64,000 nucleotides of DNA from SAR116 cluster bacterium AG-355-O21 (GTDB taxonomy: Bacteria > Pseudomonadota > Alphaproteobacteria > Thalassobaculales > Thalassobaculaceae). The notes under the pieces are model-generated. The model was not told the origin of the DNA. It did not search any database and saw only the letters and a program-made list of their open reading frames with translations. Where the stretch lies: positions 62,001 through 126,000 of the forward strand of contig QCEM01000002.1 in the NCBI GenBank assembly GCA_003280605.1. The letters are read 5' to 3'. The position numbers and the translations under genes were made by a program. This document shows, piece by piece, positions 44,249 to 53,607 of this stretch; within the stretch, counting starts at the first letter, position 1; each line of letters begins with the position of its first letter.

Positions 44249-45100
44249 ATGTCTGATTCTGTCACTGTGATCCCGGCCCGAAGCGAATTGGCACCATTGG
44301 TTCTGGACAGCCCACATACCGGCATGCTTTTTCCCGATGACTTCCGGCCGGCATTGCCGATGGCCGACTGCATGCGGGTCAATGATTGGTTTGTGGATGA
44401 GCTGTTCGGTGCCGGACCTGACCATGGTGCGCCGCTGATCTTGGCGGAATTTCGCCGTGCCTACATTGATCCAAATCGCGATACCACGGATTTGGACCTG
44501 GAGATTGTCGCCGACGGCTGGCCGCATCCTGTCAAGCAGACGGAAAAAACCAGTCGTGGGGCATCGTTAATTTGGCGCATGATTGACGGTGATAAGGTGA
44601 TCTATGACCGCAAGCTCAGCCATGCCGAGGTGACCAGCCGGATTGAGCAATATTGGCGTCCGTATCATGCTGCCGTTAAGACCGCGCTTGATGACGCCTA
44701 TGCCGCCTTTGGTAAGGTCTTTCATATCAATTGCCACTCCATGCCGGAATTCGGTAATGCGGTTTGGGGTGACCCAAATATTCGCCGTGCGGACATGGTT
44801 ATCGGCACCCGTGACGGCAGCACTGCCGGCGACGCGTTTACGGCGGTGGTGGTTGACCAGCTGCGTGCTGCCGGTTACCAAGTCGCCATTAACGAAGGCT
44901 TTAAAGGGGTCGAATTGGTGCGCCGATATAGCGATCCTGCGGCCGGCCGAGAATCTCTCCAGATCGAGGTTAACCGTGGCATTTACATGGACGAGGCGGC
45001 GATCACACGCTCAGATCGGTTTGCCCAGACCCAAGCCGATATCACGGCCATGATTGCTGCTGTCGCTGACTATGCGCGCACCCAGGTGAGCGCAGGTTAA
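44249..45100 (+). CDS. N-formylglutamate amidohydrolase family protein
   Basis: A 283-residue protein of the FGase family, which releases formate from N-formylglutamate at the end of the five-step histidine route. Motifs: VLDSPHTGMLFPDDF at the start, INCHSMPEFG in the middle, and VEVNRGIYMDE near the C-terminus. ATG 44249 follows AAAAGGAGCCG, 14 bases after the DUF2817 gene; the earlier in-frame start lies inside that gene. No hut genes are near, so it may act on another N-acyl amino acid. Its end overlaps the convergent dehydrogenase gene by four bases. Confidence 0.87.
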   Translation: MSDSVTVIPARSELAPLVLDSPHTGMLFPDDFRPALPMADCMRVNDWFVDELFGAGPDHGAPLILAEFRRAYIDPNRDTTDLDLEIVADGWPHPVKQTEKTSRGASLIWRMIDGDKVIYDRKLSHAEVTSRIEQYWRPYHAAVKTALDDAYAAFGKVFHINCHSMPEFGNAVWGDPNIRRADMVIGTRDGSTAGDAFTAVVVDQLRAAGYQVAINEGFKGVELVRRYSDPAAGRESLQIEVNRGIYMDEAAITRSDRFAQTQADITAMIAAVADYARTQVSAG

Positions 45101-46374
45101 AAGCGGTTCGGGCGGTACGGCGACAAATCAACGCCGGGACTATTGCCATCAATCAGATCGCCGATAATTTGCCCGGTTCGCGCCGATAAGGTCAAACCGA
45201 TATGGCCATGGCCGAAGGCCAGCAGCACGTTTTGATGGCGCGGTGAGCGGCCGATCACAGGCAAGCTGTCGGGGGTGGCCGGCCGCCGGCCCATCCATTC
45301 GCGGTTGACCTCACCATCAAGCCCGGGAAGGGCCTCGCGGGCGCGGGCGACATGCCGGCGTAACAGCCTAAAGTCAGGTGGTGCATCAGGGGTGGATAAT
45401 TCGGAACCGGTGGTGATCCGATAACCATCTGCCATCGGTGCAATGACGCACCCGACATCGCCAATCACCGTTGGTCGGCGCAATAATGACTCGCCGCTGC
45501 GGATGATGTTGGCATGGTAACCGCGTTCGGCCTGGACCAGAACAGGGGCCCCTAAACACCGTGCCAATTGCTGTGATTTGGCGCCGGTAGCAAGCACCAC
45601 CATATCGCAATCATGCATGCCAAGATCGGTAATAACCTGGCTTGGACCGTCGGCACCAATGGTGAAATCACGAACTTCTTCGGGAAAAATTGCGCCCCCT
45701 AAGCGGCAAAAAGCTTCGGCATAGGCCTCGGTTAATTTCAGCGGGCTGGTCACAAACCCGTTATCAGGTTGGAAAAAACCAATTTTAAAGCGCCGATGCA
45801 GATTTGGCTCAAGCTGCCGCAATTCATCTTCATCAAGTGTTTCGGTATTCACGCCGGCCGCCTCCATTGCGGCGCGCTCGGCGGCACTTTTCTGAAAACT
45901 TGCGGCATTGGGGTACACTTTCAACCAGCCAACAGGCTCCATAATACCGCCAATACCATGTTGCTTCATGAGATCTGTATGGGCCGGCATAGCGGTCTGT
46001 GCCAAGGCTGCTAGGGCGGCGGAAATATCCGCGATACGAGAGGGCCGCCCGGACAAGAAAAACCGCGCCAGCCAGGGGGCCATTTGCGGCAAGGTTGACC
46101 AGCGTGTTTGCACCGGTGATTTCGGATCAATGATCATTTTTGGCAATTGCTTCCACAGCCCTGGGGTCGAGCTGGGCCAGATCGAGCCGATGGCGATAGA
46201 TCCGGCATTGCCAAATGAGGTGCCGGTGCCGGGCGCGCGCGGATCGATCAAACTAACCTTATGACCGCGCATGACGGCTTCCAGGGCGCAGCATGTGCCG
46301 ACAACACCGGCGCCGATAACAACGATTTTCTTCTGTTCCAAAACCCTGCTCCTCGGTTCCGCCGGCAAATACAT
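45097..46374 (-). CDS. dadA: D-amino-acid dehydrogenase (DadA-like FAD oxidoreductase)
   Basis: A 425-residue FAD-dependent oxidoreductase of the DAO family. N-terminal dinucleotide fold KKIVVIGAGVVGTCCA, then PGTGTSFGNAGSIA, which is typical of DadA; C-terminal VIGRSPRHQNVLLAFGHGHIGLT is the second FAD segment. It oxidatively deaminates D-amino acids to 2-oxoacids and feeds electrons to the quinone pool. The annotated ATG 46374 adds 11 residues before the fold; a TTG at 46341 with GAGGAG upstream is a good alternative. Together with the amidohydrolases it suggests amino-acid catabolism. Confidence 0.87.
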   Translation of the reverse strand: MYLPAEPRSRVLEQKKIVVIGAGVVGTCCALEAVMRGHKVSLIDPRAPGTGTSFGNAGSIAIGSIWPSSTPGLWKQLPKMIIDPKSPVQTRWSTLPQMAPWLARFFLSGRPSRIADISAALAALAQTAMPAHTDLMKQHGIGGIMEPVGWLKVYPNAASFQKSAAERAAMEAAGVNTETLDEDELRQLEPNLHRRFKIGFFQPDNGFVTSPLKLTEAYAEAFCRLGGAIFPEEVRDFTIGADGPSQVITDLGMHDCDMVVLATGAKSQQLARCLGAPVLVQAERGYHANIIRSGESLLRRPTVIGDVGCVIAPMADGYRITTGSELSTPDAPPDFRLLRRHVARAREALPGLDGEVNREWMGRRPATPDSLPVIGRSPRHQNVLLAFGHGHIGLTLSARTGQIIGDLIDGNSPGVDLSPYRPNRF

Positions 46375-46757
46375 CGTTCAGGATATGCCCTGAAATTGCC
46401 TTTTTTAGCGCCTGAAAAAGCCGTCTTTATTCAGCCTACTGGTATTGAAACAAAAACCAAGGAGACAGGCCATGCAAATTCGTCATTGGCGGTCAGGTCG
46501 CCTCAGGTGGCTGCGATGACGCTGGAAACAGGGTGGATCGCGTTGTTATCCAGATTCAGCCCAGAGATTGGCGGCATCAACTGTGATCTTGCGGTCGGCT
46601 TACTCACTTTGGCAATCTTAATCGTGACGGCTTACCGGCAGCCACGATTTGATCGCAGGTTTAATCGCTGGCGCCATCGCTGGCGCCATCGCTGGCGCTG
46701 ATAACGGTCGAATAAAGGCGCTTGGCCAGGTCGCGGACGGCGATGGCTGTCGGCGCC
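46375..46757. other. 383-base gap with no convincing gene
   Basis: The stretch has a strong ribosome-site-like AAGGAGACAGGCC followed by ATG at 46471, but that frame ends after 15 codons. Neighbouring plus frames read protein-like for 30-40 codons and then stop, for example KFVIGGQVASGG in one and GLIAGAIAGAIAGA in another, suggesting a decayed small gene or chance. A 12-base tandem repeat lies at 46664-46699. No known RNA or terminator is evident. Confidence 0.5.
46664..46699. repeat. 12-base tandem repeat, three copies
   Basis: ATCGCTGGCGCC repeated three times head to tail, the last copy with T for the final C. The unit is a multiple of three and encodes IAGA in one plus frame and RWRH in another. 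It is a possible slippage hotspot. Confidence 0.85.
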
Positions 46758-47645
46758 CTATGCGCCTTCAAAATCAACCTTTGACCATTCCTCCCAAAGC
46801 CGCGCTAAGGCGGCATAGTCATCATCGCCCATGCCGCGTGCTTCAGCGATTTCATAGGGTGTATGTGCGGCCATATGCGCGAACAGCGGCACCCCAAGCT
46901 GCTGCGAGGTTTGCAGCGCCAGGATCGAATCCTTGCGGGCGTTGCTGACCGACATACCGGCTTTGTAATTGCCGTCCTTCATGCGCTCCTGGACACGGTG
47001 CACCAGCGGTCGCATCAAACCTTCCTCGCGGTTCAAGATATCGATCATGGTTTGCATCGGCACGCCAAGCTTCGTTGACATGGCAAAAGCTTCGATCAAA
47101 ACCACCATGACAGCGTGCATGACGCCATTATTAACAACTTTCGCACCCATACCGGCACCGATTGGGCCAAGTTCAAAAATCCGTTCGGCCAACAAATCAA
47201 GCACAGGGCGTGCCGTTTGTTTGTCGGCGTCATCGCCGCCTAAGAAAAAGGTGATTTCGCCGGCTGCCATGCTGGCCACACCACCGGCAATGGCGGCATC
47301 CACAAATGCGACCCCCGCAGCTTTTGCCAAAGCGTGGCAGGCCTGGGCGGTGGCCGGTGTGACGGTGCTGGTTTCGACAATGACTTGCGGGCGGTGACCG
47401 GCGGCCAAAATCTCCTCGACTACGGCAAGCGATATTTCCGGCTTCGGTAACGACAAGATCAAATGATCAGCCTCGGCGGCAACAGCAGCGGCGCTCTCCA
47501 GGCAGCGAATCTGAATGTCGTCAACAGCTGCAACCCGCGTCGGACTTGGATCAAAGCCGATCAGCTTTACTTGCTGTGCCGCCAGGGCCTGGCACATTGC
47601 TGAGCCAGCATTGCCGAGGCCTATCATACCGATGGTGATGGTCAT
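46758..47645 (-). CDS. NAD(P)-dependent beta-hydroxyacid dehydrogenase
   Basis: A 295-residue enzyme of the 3-hydroxyisobutyrate dehydrogenase/tartronate semialdehyde reductase family. The N-terminal dinucleotide motif is IGMIGLGNAGSAM, the substrate loop DAAIAGGVASMAAGEI is near residue 117, and the catalytic Lys is in GAKVVNNGVMHA near residue 168. Normal length. It oxidises a beta-hydroxyacid such as 3-hydroxyisobutyrate or D-glycerate using NAD(P)+; the specific substrate is not determined. It is not closely coupled to the genes around it. Confidence 0.87.
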   Translation of the reverse strand: MTITIGMIGLGNAGSAMCQALAAQQVKLIGFDPSPTRVAAVDDIQIRCLESAAAVAAEADHLILSLPKPEISLAVVEEILAAGHRPQVIVETSTVTPATAQACHALAKAAGVAFVDAAIAGGVASMAAGEITFFLGGDDADKQTARPVLDLLAERIFELGPIGAGMGAKVVNNGVMHAVMVVLIEAFAMSTKLGVPMQTMIDILNREEGLMRPLVHRVQERMKDGNYKAGMSVSNARKDSILALQTSQQLGVPLFAHMAAHTPYEIAEARGMGDDDYAALARLWEEWSKVDFEGA

Positions 47646-47774
47646 GGGAAATCTCCATTTGCCGATGGAATGTGAGAGCGCACTGCGCCGCAGGACAAAC
47701 TATGAATCGTGATCAAAAAATGCGTCACCAAGAGGTGACCATAACGGTTTAGCCGCGCCGGTCAATCCATCAGC

Positions 47775-50474
47775 TTATCGTCGCCTGGGTGGAAAAGCGA
47801 GCTGATGATCGGCACGCTCAAATGATAGGTTGGGGTTATAAAAAGGGTCATCGTATAACGCCGCGCCAAAGCGTTCGTGCATGGCCTGACAAGCGGCACG
47901 ATGGGCAGTTTCTTTGGCGACACTCATAAACTGCCCACGCGAGGCCGATTCGTGATGGGTAAGAACAGCATGTGGCGTCCAGACCACCTGAAGCCCGCTC
48001 TCGCGGGTCCGCAAGCACAGATCGACATCACTAAAATCAATTGGAAAGTGAACAGCATCAAATCCGCCGACGCCATCAAACACGGTCCGCCGCATGACCA
48101 TGCACGCTCCGGTGACGGCGGCAACATTGCGCAGATGGTTGTTGCGGTCCATATAACCGCCGTCCCGTTCAGCCATCCCAACAAAGCTATGATGTGCCAC
48201 ATTATCGCCGACCAGATGCAAGCCCGCATGCTGAATGGTTTCATCCGGATACAGCAATTTTGCGCCGACAAGGCCGACCTCTTGATGAGCCGCCAGGGCG
48301 ACCATTTCAGCCAACCATTCAGGGTGTAAGGGCTCACAGTCATTGTTCAGGAAACAAACCATCTCACTGTTGTCCGTGGCCACGGCATGATTGTTGAGGG
48401 CGGAAAAATTAAAGGCCCCGGGGCTTGGCAAAACCTGTACCCGGGGATCTGTTTGCAGGTCGTCTAGTAAGGCTGCCGTTGCTGCCTCGCGGCTATCGTT
48501 ATCAACCACAATCAAACGCAAGGCCGGATAGTCGGTCATCCGTAAGACTGCTCGCAGGCATTGCCCTGTGAGGGCGGCCTGATCGCGTGTCGGAACAATG
48601 ATGGCGACCCTTGGTGAGGGGGACGGCAGTTGAAATTGCAACCGTAACCGCGTCCTGTCGATGCTCACCTTGGCGGTGATGCCGCGCTCTTGAAGATGGT
48701 CTGAAACGGCGCGTTGTGCGGCTGCCAACGCATAGGGTTTGGCGTCGCGATCAAAAGCCGTGGAGCCGACAGCCGTGCGCCAATGATACAGTAGGCGCGG
48801 AATGTGATGGATCTGTTGCCCCTCAAGGTGGCGGCTGACGCGCAACACAAGATCATGATCCTGGCTGCCTTCATAGCCAACACGCAGGCCGCCAACCGCC
48901 GCGACCAAATCACGGTCGTAAACGGCTAAATGGCAGACATAATTCTGGCTTAAAATCAGATGCGGCGACCAATCGGGCTTAAAATGAGGATCAAAGCGTT
49001 CGCCTGCAGTATCGATTTTATCTTCATCACTGTAAAATAGCTTGCCCTGTGGATGATCGCGTATGGCCTTCGCAACCCAATACAGGGCCTCATCGGCCAG
49101 TCGGTCATCGTGGTCAAGAAAACCAACAAAATCACCTGTCGCGTCCTCCAATGCATCATTGCTGGCCCGCGAAATATGCCCATTTTGCAGCCGGCGGCGG
49201 AGCAGAATTCGTTGATCGGCGGCAGCGGCTTGATCTAAAATTGCAATTACCGCCGGATTACGTGATGCATCATCGCAGATACACAGCTGCCAATCTGGGT
49301 AACGTTGCTGCCTTACCGACGCAATGGCGTGTTGCAGAAACTGCGGGTCGGGATCATGCACCGGCAGAATGATGGAGATCATTGGCCGTTTTGACCAACC
49401 CTGAATATCGGCGTCGATGGCGTCTTGGTCGGGTTGGCAGTAAGCTGCCAGCCACTTATGATATTGGGTTGTCAGCGGCGTGCCTGCCAGCAATTGGCGA
49501 ACCGATGGCGCGGCGCTTAGCCGGCGCAGCCGCAGGATAAGTTGATCATCGTCATCGACCAGCCGGAGGGCCTGGAGCGTGACTGTCGCGGCCTCAAAAA
49601 ACTTGTTGCTTTGTTCATATAATTGTCCCAGCCGCATCAACGCCGGTAAATCATCAGGTGACTGCGCCAAGGTCCGACGGTGCATCACCGCTTCGGCAGG
49701 ATTGCCGTCACGCCGGAAGGCTGTTACGAGGACATCACCGGCGCCAGGTTTGCCGGGCTCAAGAACCATGGATCGACGGGCGCAAAGCGATGCCTGCGCC
49801 TTATCGCCGTGGCGGTTCAAAAACCGTCCAAGACTAAGCAATGTATTGGCGTTTAACGGATTGATCATTAAGCAGGCGCGCAACCACGGTAGGGCGGCAC
49901 TAACCGCCCGCACCAAGGGCAGGGTTACAGCCAGGTTATACAAATTCTCGTTGTTGCTAGGTTGTAAAATCACCGCTCGCCGGAAATGCGTTATTGCCGC
50001 TGTTATGCGACGTCCTTGGCGCAATAAAAAGCCGTAACGGCCGTGAACAAACGGCGCGCTCGGATCAATCATCAGTGATCGTTGCATGGCCGTTAACGCC
50101 TCTGATGGGACAGCAATGCGTATCTGCGCCGTGGCTAAATGCAGCCATAAATTGCCGCGCCCCGGATTGATCAGCAATAATTCTTTCAAGGCCATGAAGG
50201 TTGCCTGGTGATCGTCGTTCGCCGCCAAGGCTTCGGCATAACTTGCCCGGGCAATCCAGCTGTCGGGCTTGCGGGTCAAGACCCGCAGGAATAACTTTAC
50301 GGCGGCGTGATCCCCGCTGCGCTGTGCAAGTAAGCCAAGGCGTAAAAGTGCGGCGCTGTCTTCGGGAACACAAATGGCTACACGCCGGTAAAACGCCGCT
50401 GCGCGGGCGTCATCGCCGCTTTGCTCGGCCGTGACCGCAGTGAAAAAAAATTGCCGGGGCGAAAGCGTCTGCAT
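47775..50474 (-). CDS. TPR protein with two GT2 glycosyltransferase domains
   Basis: An 899-residue protein. Residues 1-about 350 form tandem TPR-like helical repeats (GDDARAAAFYRRVA, GRFLNRHGDKAQASL). Next comes a first GT2 domain from RPMISIILPVHDPDPQ with the acidic metal site FLDHDDRLAD, and then a second GT2 domain from PRVAIIVPTRDQA with FLNNDCEP and a C-terminal WxxH-type tail. Both domains have intact cores, so it could add two sugars or build a polymer. It lies 12 bases after the first epimerase gene stop on the same strand, in the carbohydrate island. The TPR part is probably for protein contact or localisation. Confidence 0.88.
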   Translation of the reverse strand: MQTLSPRQFFFTAVTAEQSGDDARAAAFYRRVAICVPEDSAALLRLGLLAQRSGDHAAVKLFLRVLTRKPDSWIARASYAEALAANDDHQATFMALKELLLINPGRGNLWLHLATAQIRIAVPSEALTAMQRSLMIDPSAPFVHGRYGFLLRQGRRITAAITHFRRAVILQPSNNENLYNLAVTLPLVRAVSAALPWLRACLMINPLNANTLLSLGRFLNRHGDKAQASLCARRSMVLEPGKPGAGDVLVTAFRRDGNPAEAVMHRRTLAQSPDDLPALMRLGQLYEQSNKFFEAATVTLQALRLVDDDDQLILRLRRLSAAPSVRQLLAGTPLTTQYHKWLAAYCQPDQDAIDADIQGWSKRPMISIILPVHDPDPQFLQHAIASVRQQRYPDWQLCICDDASRNPAVIAILDQAAAADQRILLRRRLQNGHISRASNDALEDATGDFVGFLDHDDRLADEALYWVAKAIRDHPQGKLFYSDEDKIDTAGERFDPHFKPDWSPHLILSQNYVCHLAVYDRDLVAAVGGLRVGYEGSQDHDLVLRVSRHLEGQQIHHIPRLLYHWRTAVGSTAFDRDAKPYALAAAQRAVSDHLQERGITAKVSIDRTRLRLQFQLPSPSPRVAIIVPTRDQAALTGQCLRAVLRMTDYPALRLIVVDNDSREAATAALLDDLQTDPRVQVLPSPGAFNFSALNNHAVATDNSEMVCFLNNDCEPLHPEWLAEMVALAAHQEVGLVGAKLLYPDETIQHAGLHLVGDNVAHHSFVGMAERDGGYMDRNNHLRNVAAVTGACMVMRRTVFDGVGGFDAVHFPIDFSDVDLCLRTRESGLQVVWTPHAVLTHHESASRGQFMSVAKETAHRAACQAMHERFGAALYDDPFYNPNLSFERADHQLAFPPRRR

Positions 50475-50486
50475 GGCGTCGCCGCC

Positions 50487-51524
50487 TTAACTGCTGTTTT
50501 CGGGGGCCAAATATCGAAACCACGTCTCTGTTTGTGGGGCAATATTTTCAGGTGTCCACAGTGGCGCCTCAGACCAATAGTCAATATTTTCGACGATCTT
50601 AGCGACCCCTTCAGGAAAGCTGATTGACGGCGACCAGCCCAGTTGAGTTTCAATTTTTGTGATATCGGCCCAAGTACTATCAGGTTCACCTGGCCGTTTT
50701 GGGATATGCACTTTATCGCCGCCAAGAAGCTCGACCAACTGGTTTACCGACTGCGGATTGCCGGCACCAACATTAAAGGCTTGTCCTGAAATCTCGGTAT
50801 CGGCTGCTGCCCAGAATGCCCTAGCGACATCGGTCACATAGATAAAGTCGCGGCTCTGGTTACCGTCGCCAACAACGGTGAACGGTTTACCGGCAAGCTT
50901 TTGTTTCAAGAAAACCCCAAACACGGCACCGTAAGCGCCGGTGGTGCGTGAGCGGGTACCATAGGCATTGAAAATACGAATCGAATTCGCTGGCAAGCCA
51001 TAGAGTTGATGCCAATGGAAGGTTGCTTGCTCGCCCATGTTCTTGGAGAGCGCATAGGGATATTGCGGATCGATGCGGTGATCTTCTGTGGTTGGGGTTG
51101 CCGCCAACCCGTAGCAGGTTGATGATGCGGCATAGACGAATTTTCGAGCGCCCTTGCCGCCGTGTGCCGCCCGTGCCCCCTCCAGCGCCGCGACCGTGCC
51201 CATTACATTCGCTCGCATATAGTCAACAGGATGGTCAATCGAGGGGACGATATCGCCAATTCCGGCGAAGTGAAAAACATAGTCGGCATCGGCAAAAATC
51301 GCGTCATCACCGGCAATATCGGTCAGGTCGCGGCGATCTAGGCTGACGGCACCGTCGGCGTGGTGATGGGCAAGATTGGCTTCACGGCCACCAACCAGGT
51401 TATCAATCACCCGCACGCCGATGCCTTTATCACGCAGCAGATCGACCATATGGCTGCCGATGAAACCGGCACCGCCGGTAACCACGGCAACTTGTGGCTG
51501 TGACCAGGCAACCATCGGCTTCAA
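50487..51524 (-). CDS. NAD-dependent epimerase/dehydratase 1 (GalE-like)
   Basis: A 345-residue extended SDR sugar-nucleotide epimerase or dehydratase. NAD motif TGGAGFIGSHMVDLL, catalytic Ser/Thr in ASSTCYG, YALSK (YxxxK) near residue 166, and the sugar-binding C-terminal NVGAGNPQSVNQ. Acts on UDP- or GDP-sugars in the cytoplasm for polysaccharide building. Its start overlaps the second epimerase gene stop by four bases, so the two are one transcriptional unit. The exact nucleotide sugar cannot be told from the sequence. Confidence 0.88.
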   Translation of the reverse strand: MKPMVAWSQPQVAVVTGGAGFIGSHMVDLLRDKGIGVRVIDNLVGGREANLAHHHADGAVSLDRRDLTDIAGDDAIFADADYVFHFAGIGDIVPSIDHPVDYMRANVMGTVAALEGARAAHGGKGARKFVYAASSTCYGLAATPTTEDHRIDPQYPYALSKNMGEQATFHWHQLYGLPANSIRIFNAYGTRSRTTGAYGAVFGVFLKQKLAGKPFTVVGDGNQSRDFIYVTDVARAFWAAADTEISGQAFNVGAGNPQSVNQLVELLGGDKVHIPKRPGEPDSTWADITKIETQLGWSPSISFPEGVAKIVENIDYWSEAPLWTPENIAPQTETWFRYLAPENSS

Positions 51525-52528
51525 TTGGCCCCGAGATTTTGCATGCGGGTGACGTTGACATAGCGGTCATCATCGAAGCTGTTTGGCACTTTGCCGTCCT
51601 TGAAAGCTTGGCAAAGATCACGGACAGCATCCTCAACCGAGCGCTTCGGCTCAAACCCTATATGATCACGAATTTTATCGGCATTAACATGATATGAGCG
51701 ATTATCATCCGATGGTGTGGTGACAATTTCAATCGGTGCCTTATCGGGCATTTCAGCTTCAACAACGGATTTCACAATCTGCGCGATGTCCTTCACCTTC
51801 AGATTGCGATAACCGGCATTGAAGGTTTCGCCGGCAATCTTGCCGTCCTCTAAGGACAGCAGCAGTTGATAAAGGTCGACCATATCGTCCACATGCAGGT
51901 TTGGCCGCATTTGTTCGCCGCCGAAAACCGTGATCTTGCCTTTGTTGACAGCATGATTGGTGAGGATATTAACGGTTAGATCCAGGCGAAGGCGCGGGGC
52001 ATAGCCACAAACAGTTGATGGTCGGATCGTGACACAGACAAAATCATCGCTTTGGTGCTTAAACAGCCGTGGCTCGCACATGCCTTTGTACTTGTTATAC
52101 AGAGTCAAGGGGATCAGCGGATGATCTTCGCGCACTTCCGGGGCGCCGGATACGCCATAGACCGAGCTGGTCGAAGCATAAATAAAGCGCCGCACGCCGG
52201 CTGCTTTTGCGGCCACAACCATCGGCTCAAAGCAGTCTAAGTTGATCGAGGTTGAGAGTGATTCATCAAGTGCAAAACTCGGGTCATTGGAGATACATGC
52301 GAGATGAATAACGGCGTCAACATCAGCGCAGGCCTTGGCGAAATCATCGGTATCGCGAATATCCGCTTTTACCAGGCTCAGATTGGGGTCTTGTTTCGGC
52401 AAAAAATCATCGCCGAAGAAAAAGCGATCATAAACGACCACCTGATGGCCGGCACCGAGCAGCCGTGGAACCAAGGCGCTGCCGACATAGCCCGCACCAC
52501 CTGTAATCAAGACTTTTTTAAATCGCAT
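51521..52528 (-). CDS. NAD-dependent epimerase/dehydratase 2
   Basis: A 335-residue extended SDR: LITGGAGYVGSALVPRLLG, ASTSSVYGV, the YxxxK motif as YNKYK, and a C-terminal substrate-binding region. It resembles NDP-sugar epimerases of surface polysaccharide clusters. I use ATG 52528 (MRFKKVLITGG) because the family begins right at the first strand; a start at 52540 adds four residues. First gene of this minus-strand set, divergent from the glycosyltransferase at 52672. Confidence 0.87.
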   Translation of the reverse strand: MRFKKVLITGGAGYVGSALVPRLLGAGHQVVVYDRFFFGDDFLPKQDPNLSLVKADIRDTDDFAKACADVDAVIHLACISNDPSFALDESLSTSINLDCFEPMVVAAKAAGVRRFIYASTSSVYGVSGAPEVREDHPLIPLTLYNKYKGMCEPRLFKHQSDDFVCVTIRPSTVCGYAPRLRLDLTVNILTNHAVNKGKITVFGGEQMRPNLHVDDMVDLYQLLLSLEDGKIAGETFNAGYRNLKVKDIAQIVKSVVEAEMPDKAPIEIVTTPSDDNRSYHVNADKIRDHIGFEPKRSVEDAVRDLCQAFKDGKVPNSFDDDRYVNVTRMQNLGAN

Positions 52529-52671
52529 AACTGGGTCCACTATAAAAATTCGTGCCGCCTTAACTGCATTTTTGAATGCCGGAATCTGCGGATTATTGCA
52601 AGGTATTTGGACTTATGTGTTAGCTTCACCCTTGGCGACCTATCGACCAATAACGAAAGAATGAGCTGTAA

Positions 52672-53595
52672 ATGCGACGCGTAATTTTTGGTATGATCAA
52701 CAATCAATCCCGGCCTGTCGGCGGCATTAAAGTCATTTTCCAGGCGGCAGGTGGGCTTCGCCGGGCCGGCATTGAGGCGTGCATCTTCTCGGAAAAAGAA
52801 ATGCCAAATTGGCTGGCCGGCAACCCGCTGGCGGCGGACGCCGACATTCTGGACGCCAGCAAGATGCAAAGCATTTTTTCAACGGACCTTTATGTGGCCA
52901 CGGATAGTTTCAATAAGGGCCGGGGCGACACTATTTTAGGGCGTGGAAACCGCGCCATCATCTTTTTTCAAAATCACAGTGTGTTGCATACCAACAAAGC
53001 CATTAACTGGGCCGACTTTCGGAACACGCCAAGCATCGCGGTTTCGCATTTTACGGCTGCACAACTGACCAAGGTCGGTTTTAAAGATGTCACCGTGATT
53101 TCGCCGGGGATTGATCGGGAATTATTCAAACCGGCGGCACGAAAAGCGCATCAGATTTGTTTCATGCCCCGGAAATGGCCGGAAATGACGGCGGTATTGC
53201 AGCAGCGCTTCGGCCAACAGGCAAAGCTTCGAGAGATTGATGGCCAGACAGAAGCGGAGGTTGCCGAGATTTTGTCGACATCGACGATTTTTGTCAGTCT
53301 TGGCCGCAATGAAGGCCTTGGTTTGCCGCCGCTAGAGGCGATGTCGGCAGGCTGTTTGGTATGTGGTTTCGCAGGTCAAGGAACCCTTGATTACGCCCGT
53401 CCGGAAAATGGCTTTTGGACTTGGGAAGGTGATATTGAGGGCTGCCTAGAGGCCATCGATAAAGCGTTGAAAACAGTCACCGAAGATCAGGAGACCTATC
53501 AAAAAAAACTCACTGCCGGGCTGCAAACCGCCGCAAATTACTCACTTGAGGGGTTTATTGAGAATATCACCGGCTATATGCAAAGCCGGCTTTAG
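52672..53595 (+). CDS. Glycosyltransferase (GT4-like)
   Basis: A 307-residue GT-B glycosyltransferase. The donor-binding C-terminus has RNEGLGLPPLEAMSAGCLVCGF, the GT4-type E-x7-E pattern, and an N-terminal GGIKVIFQAAGGLRRAG acceptor side. It is the only plus-strand gene in the carbohydrate island and may use its own promoter in the divergent gap with the epimerases. It is likely to transfer a sugar to a capsule or LPS intermediate. The family assignment is at clan level. Confidence 0.82.
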   Translation: MRRVIFGMINNQSRPVGGIKVIFQAAGGLRRAGIEACIFSEKEMPNWLAGNPLAADADILDASKMQSIFSTDLYVATDSFNKGRGDTILGRGNRAIIFFQNHSVLHTNKAINWADFRNTPSIAVSHFTAAQLTKVGFKDVTVISPGIDRELFKPAARKAHQICFMPRKWPEMTAVLQQRFGQQAKLREIDGQTEAEVAEILSTSTIFVSLGRNEGLGLPPLEAMSAGCLVCGFAGQGTLDYARPENGFWTWEGDIEGCLEAIDKALKTVTEDQETYQKKLTAGLQTAANYSLEGFIENITGYMQSRL

Positions 53596-53607
53596 CCGGC
53601 CCGCGGC

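Noticed and set aside
46261..46701. Plus-strand frame of 146 codons over the dadA start and the following gap
   Set aside because: The first third is antisense to dadA, it ends in the tandem repeat, and no family features or ribosome site are seen.
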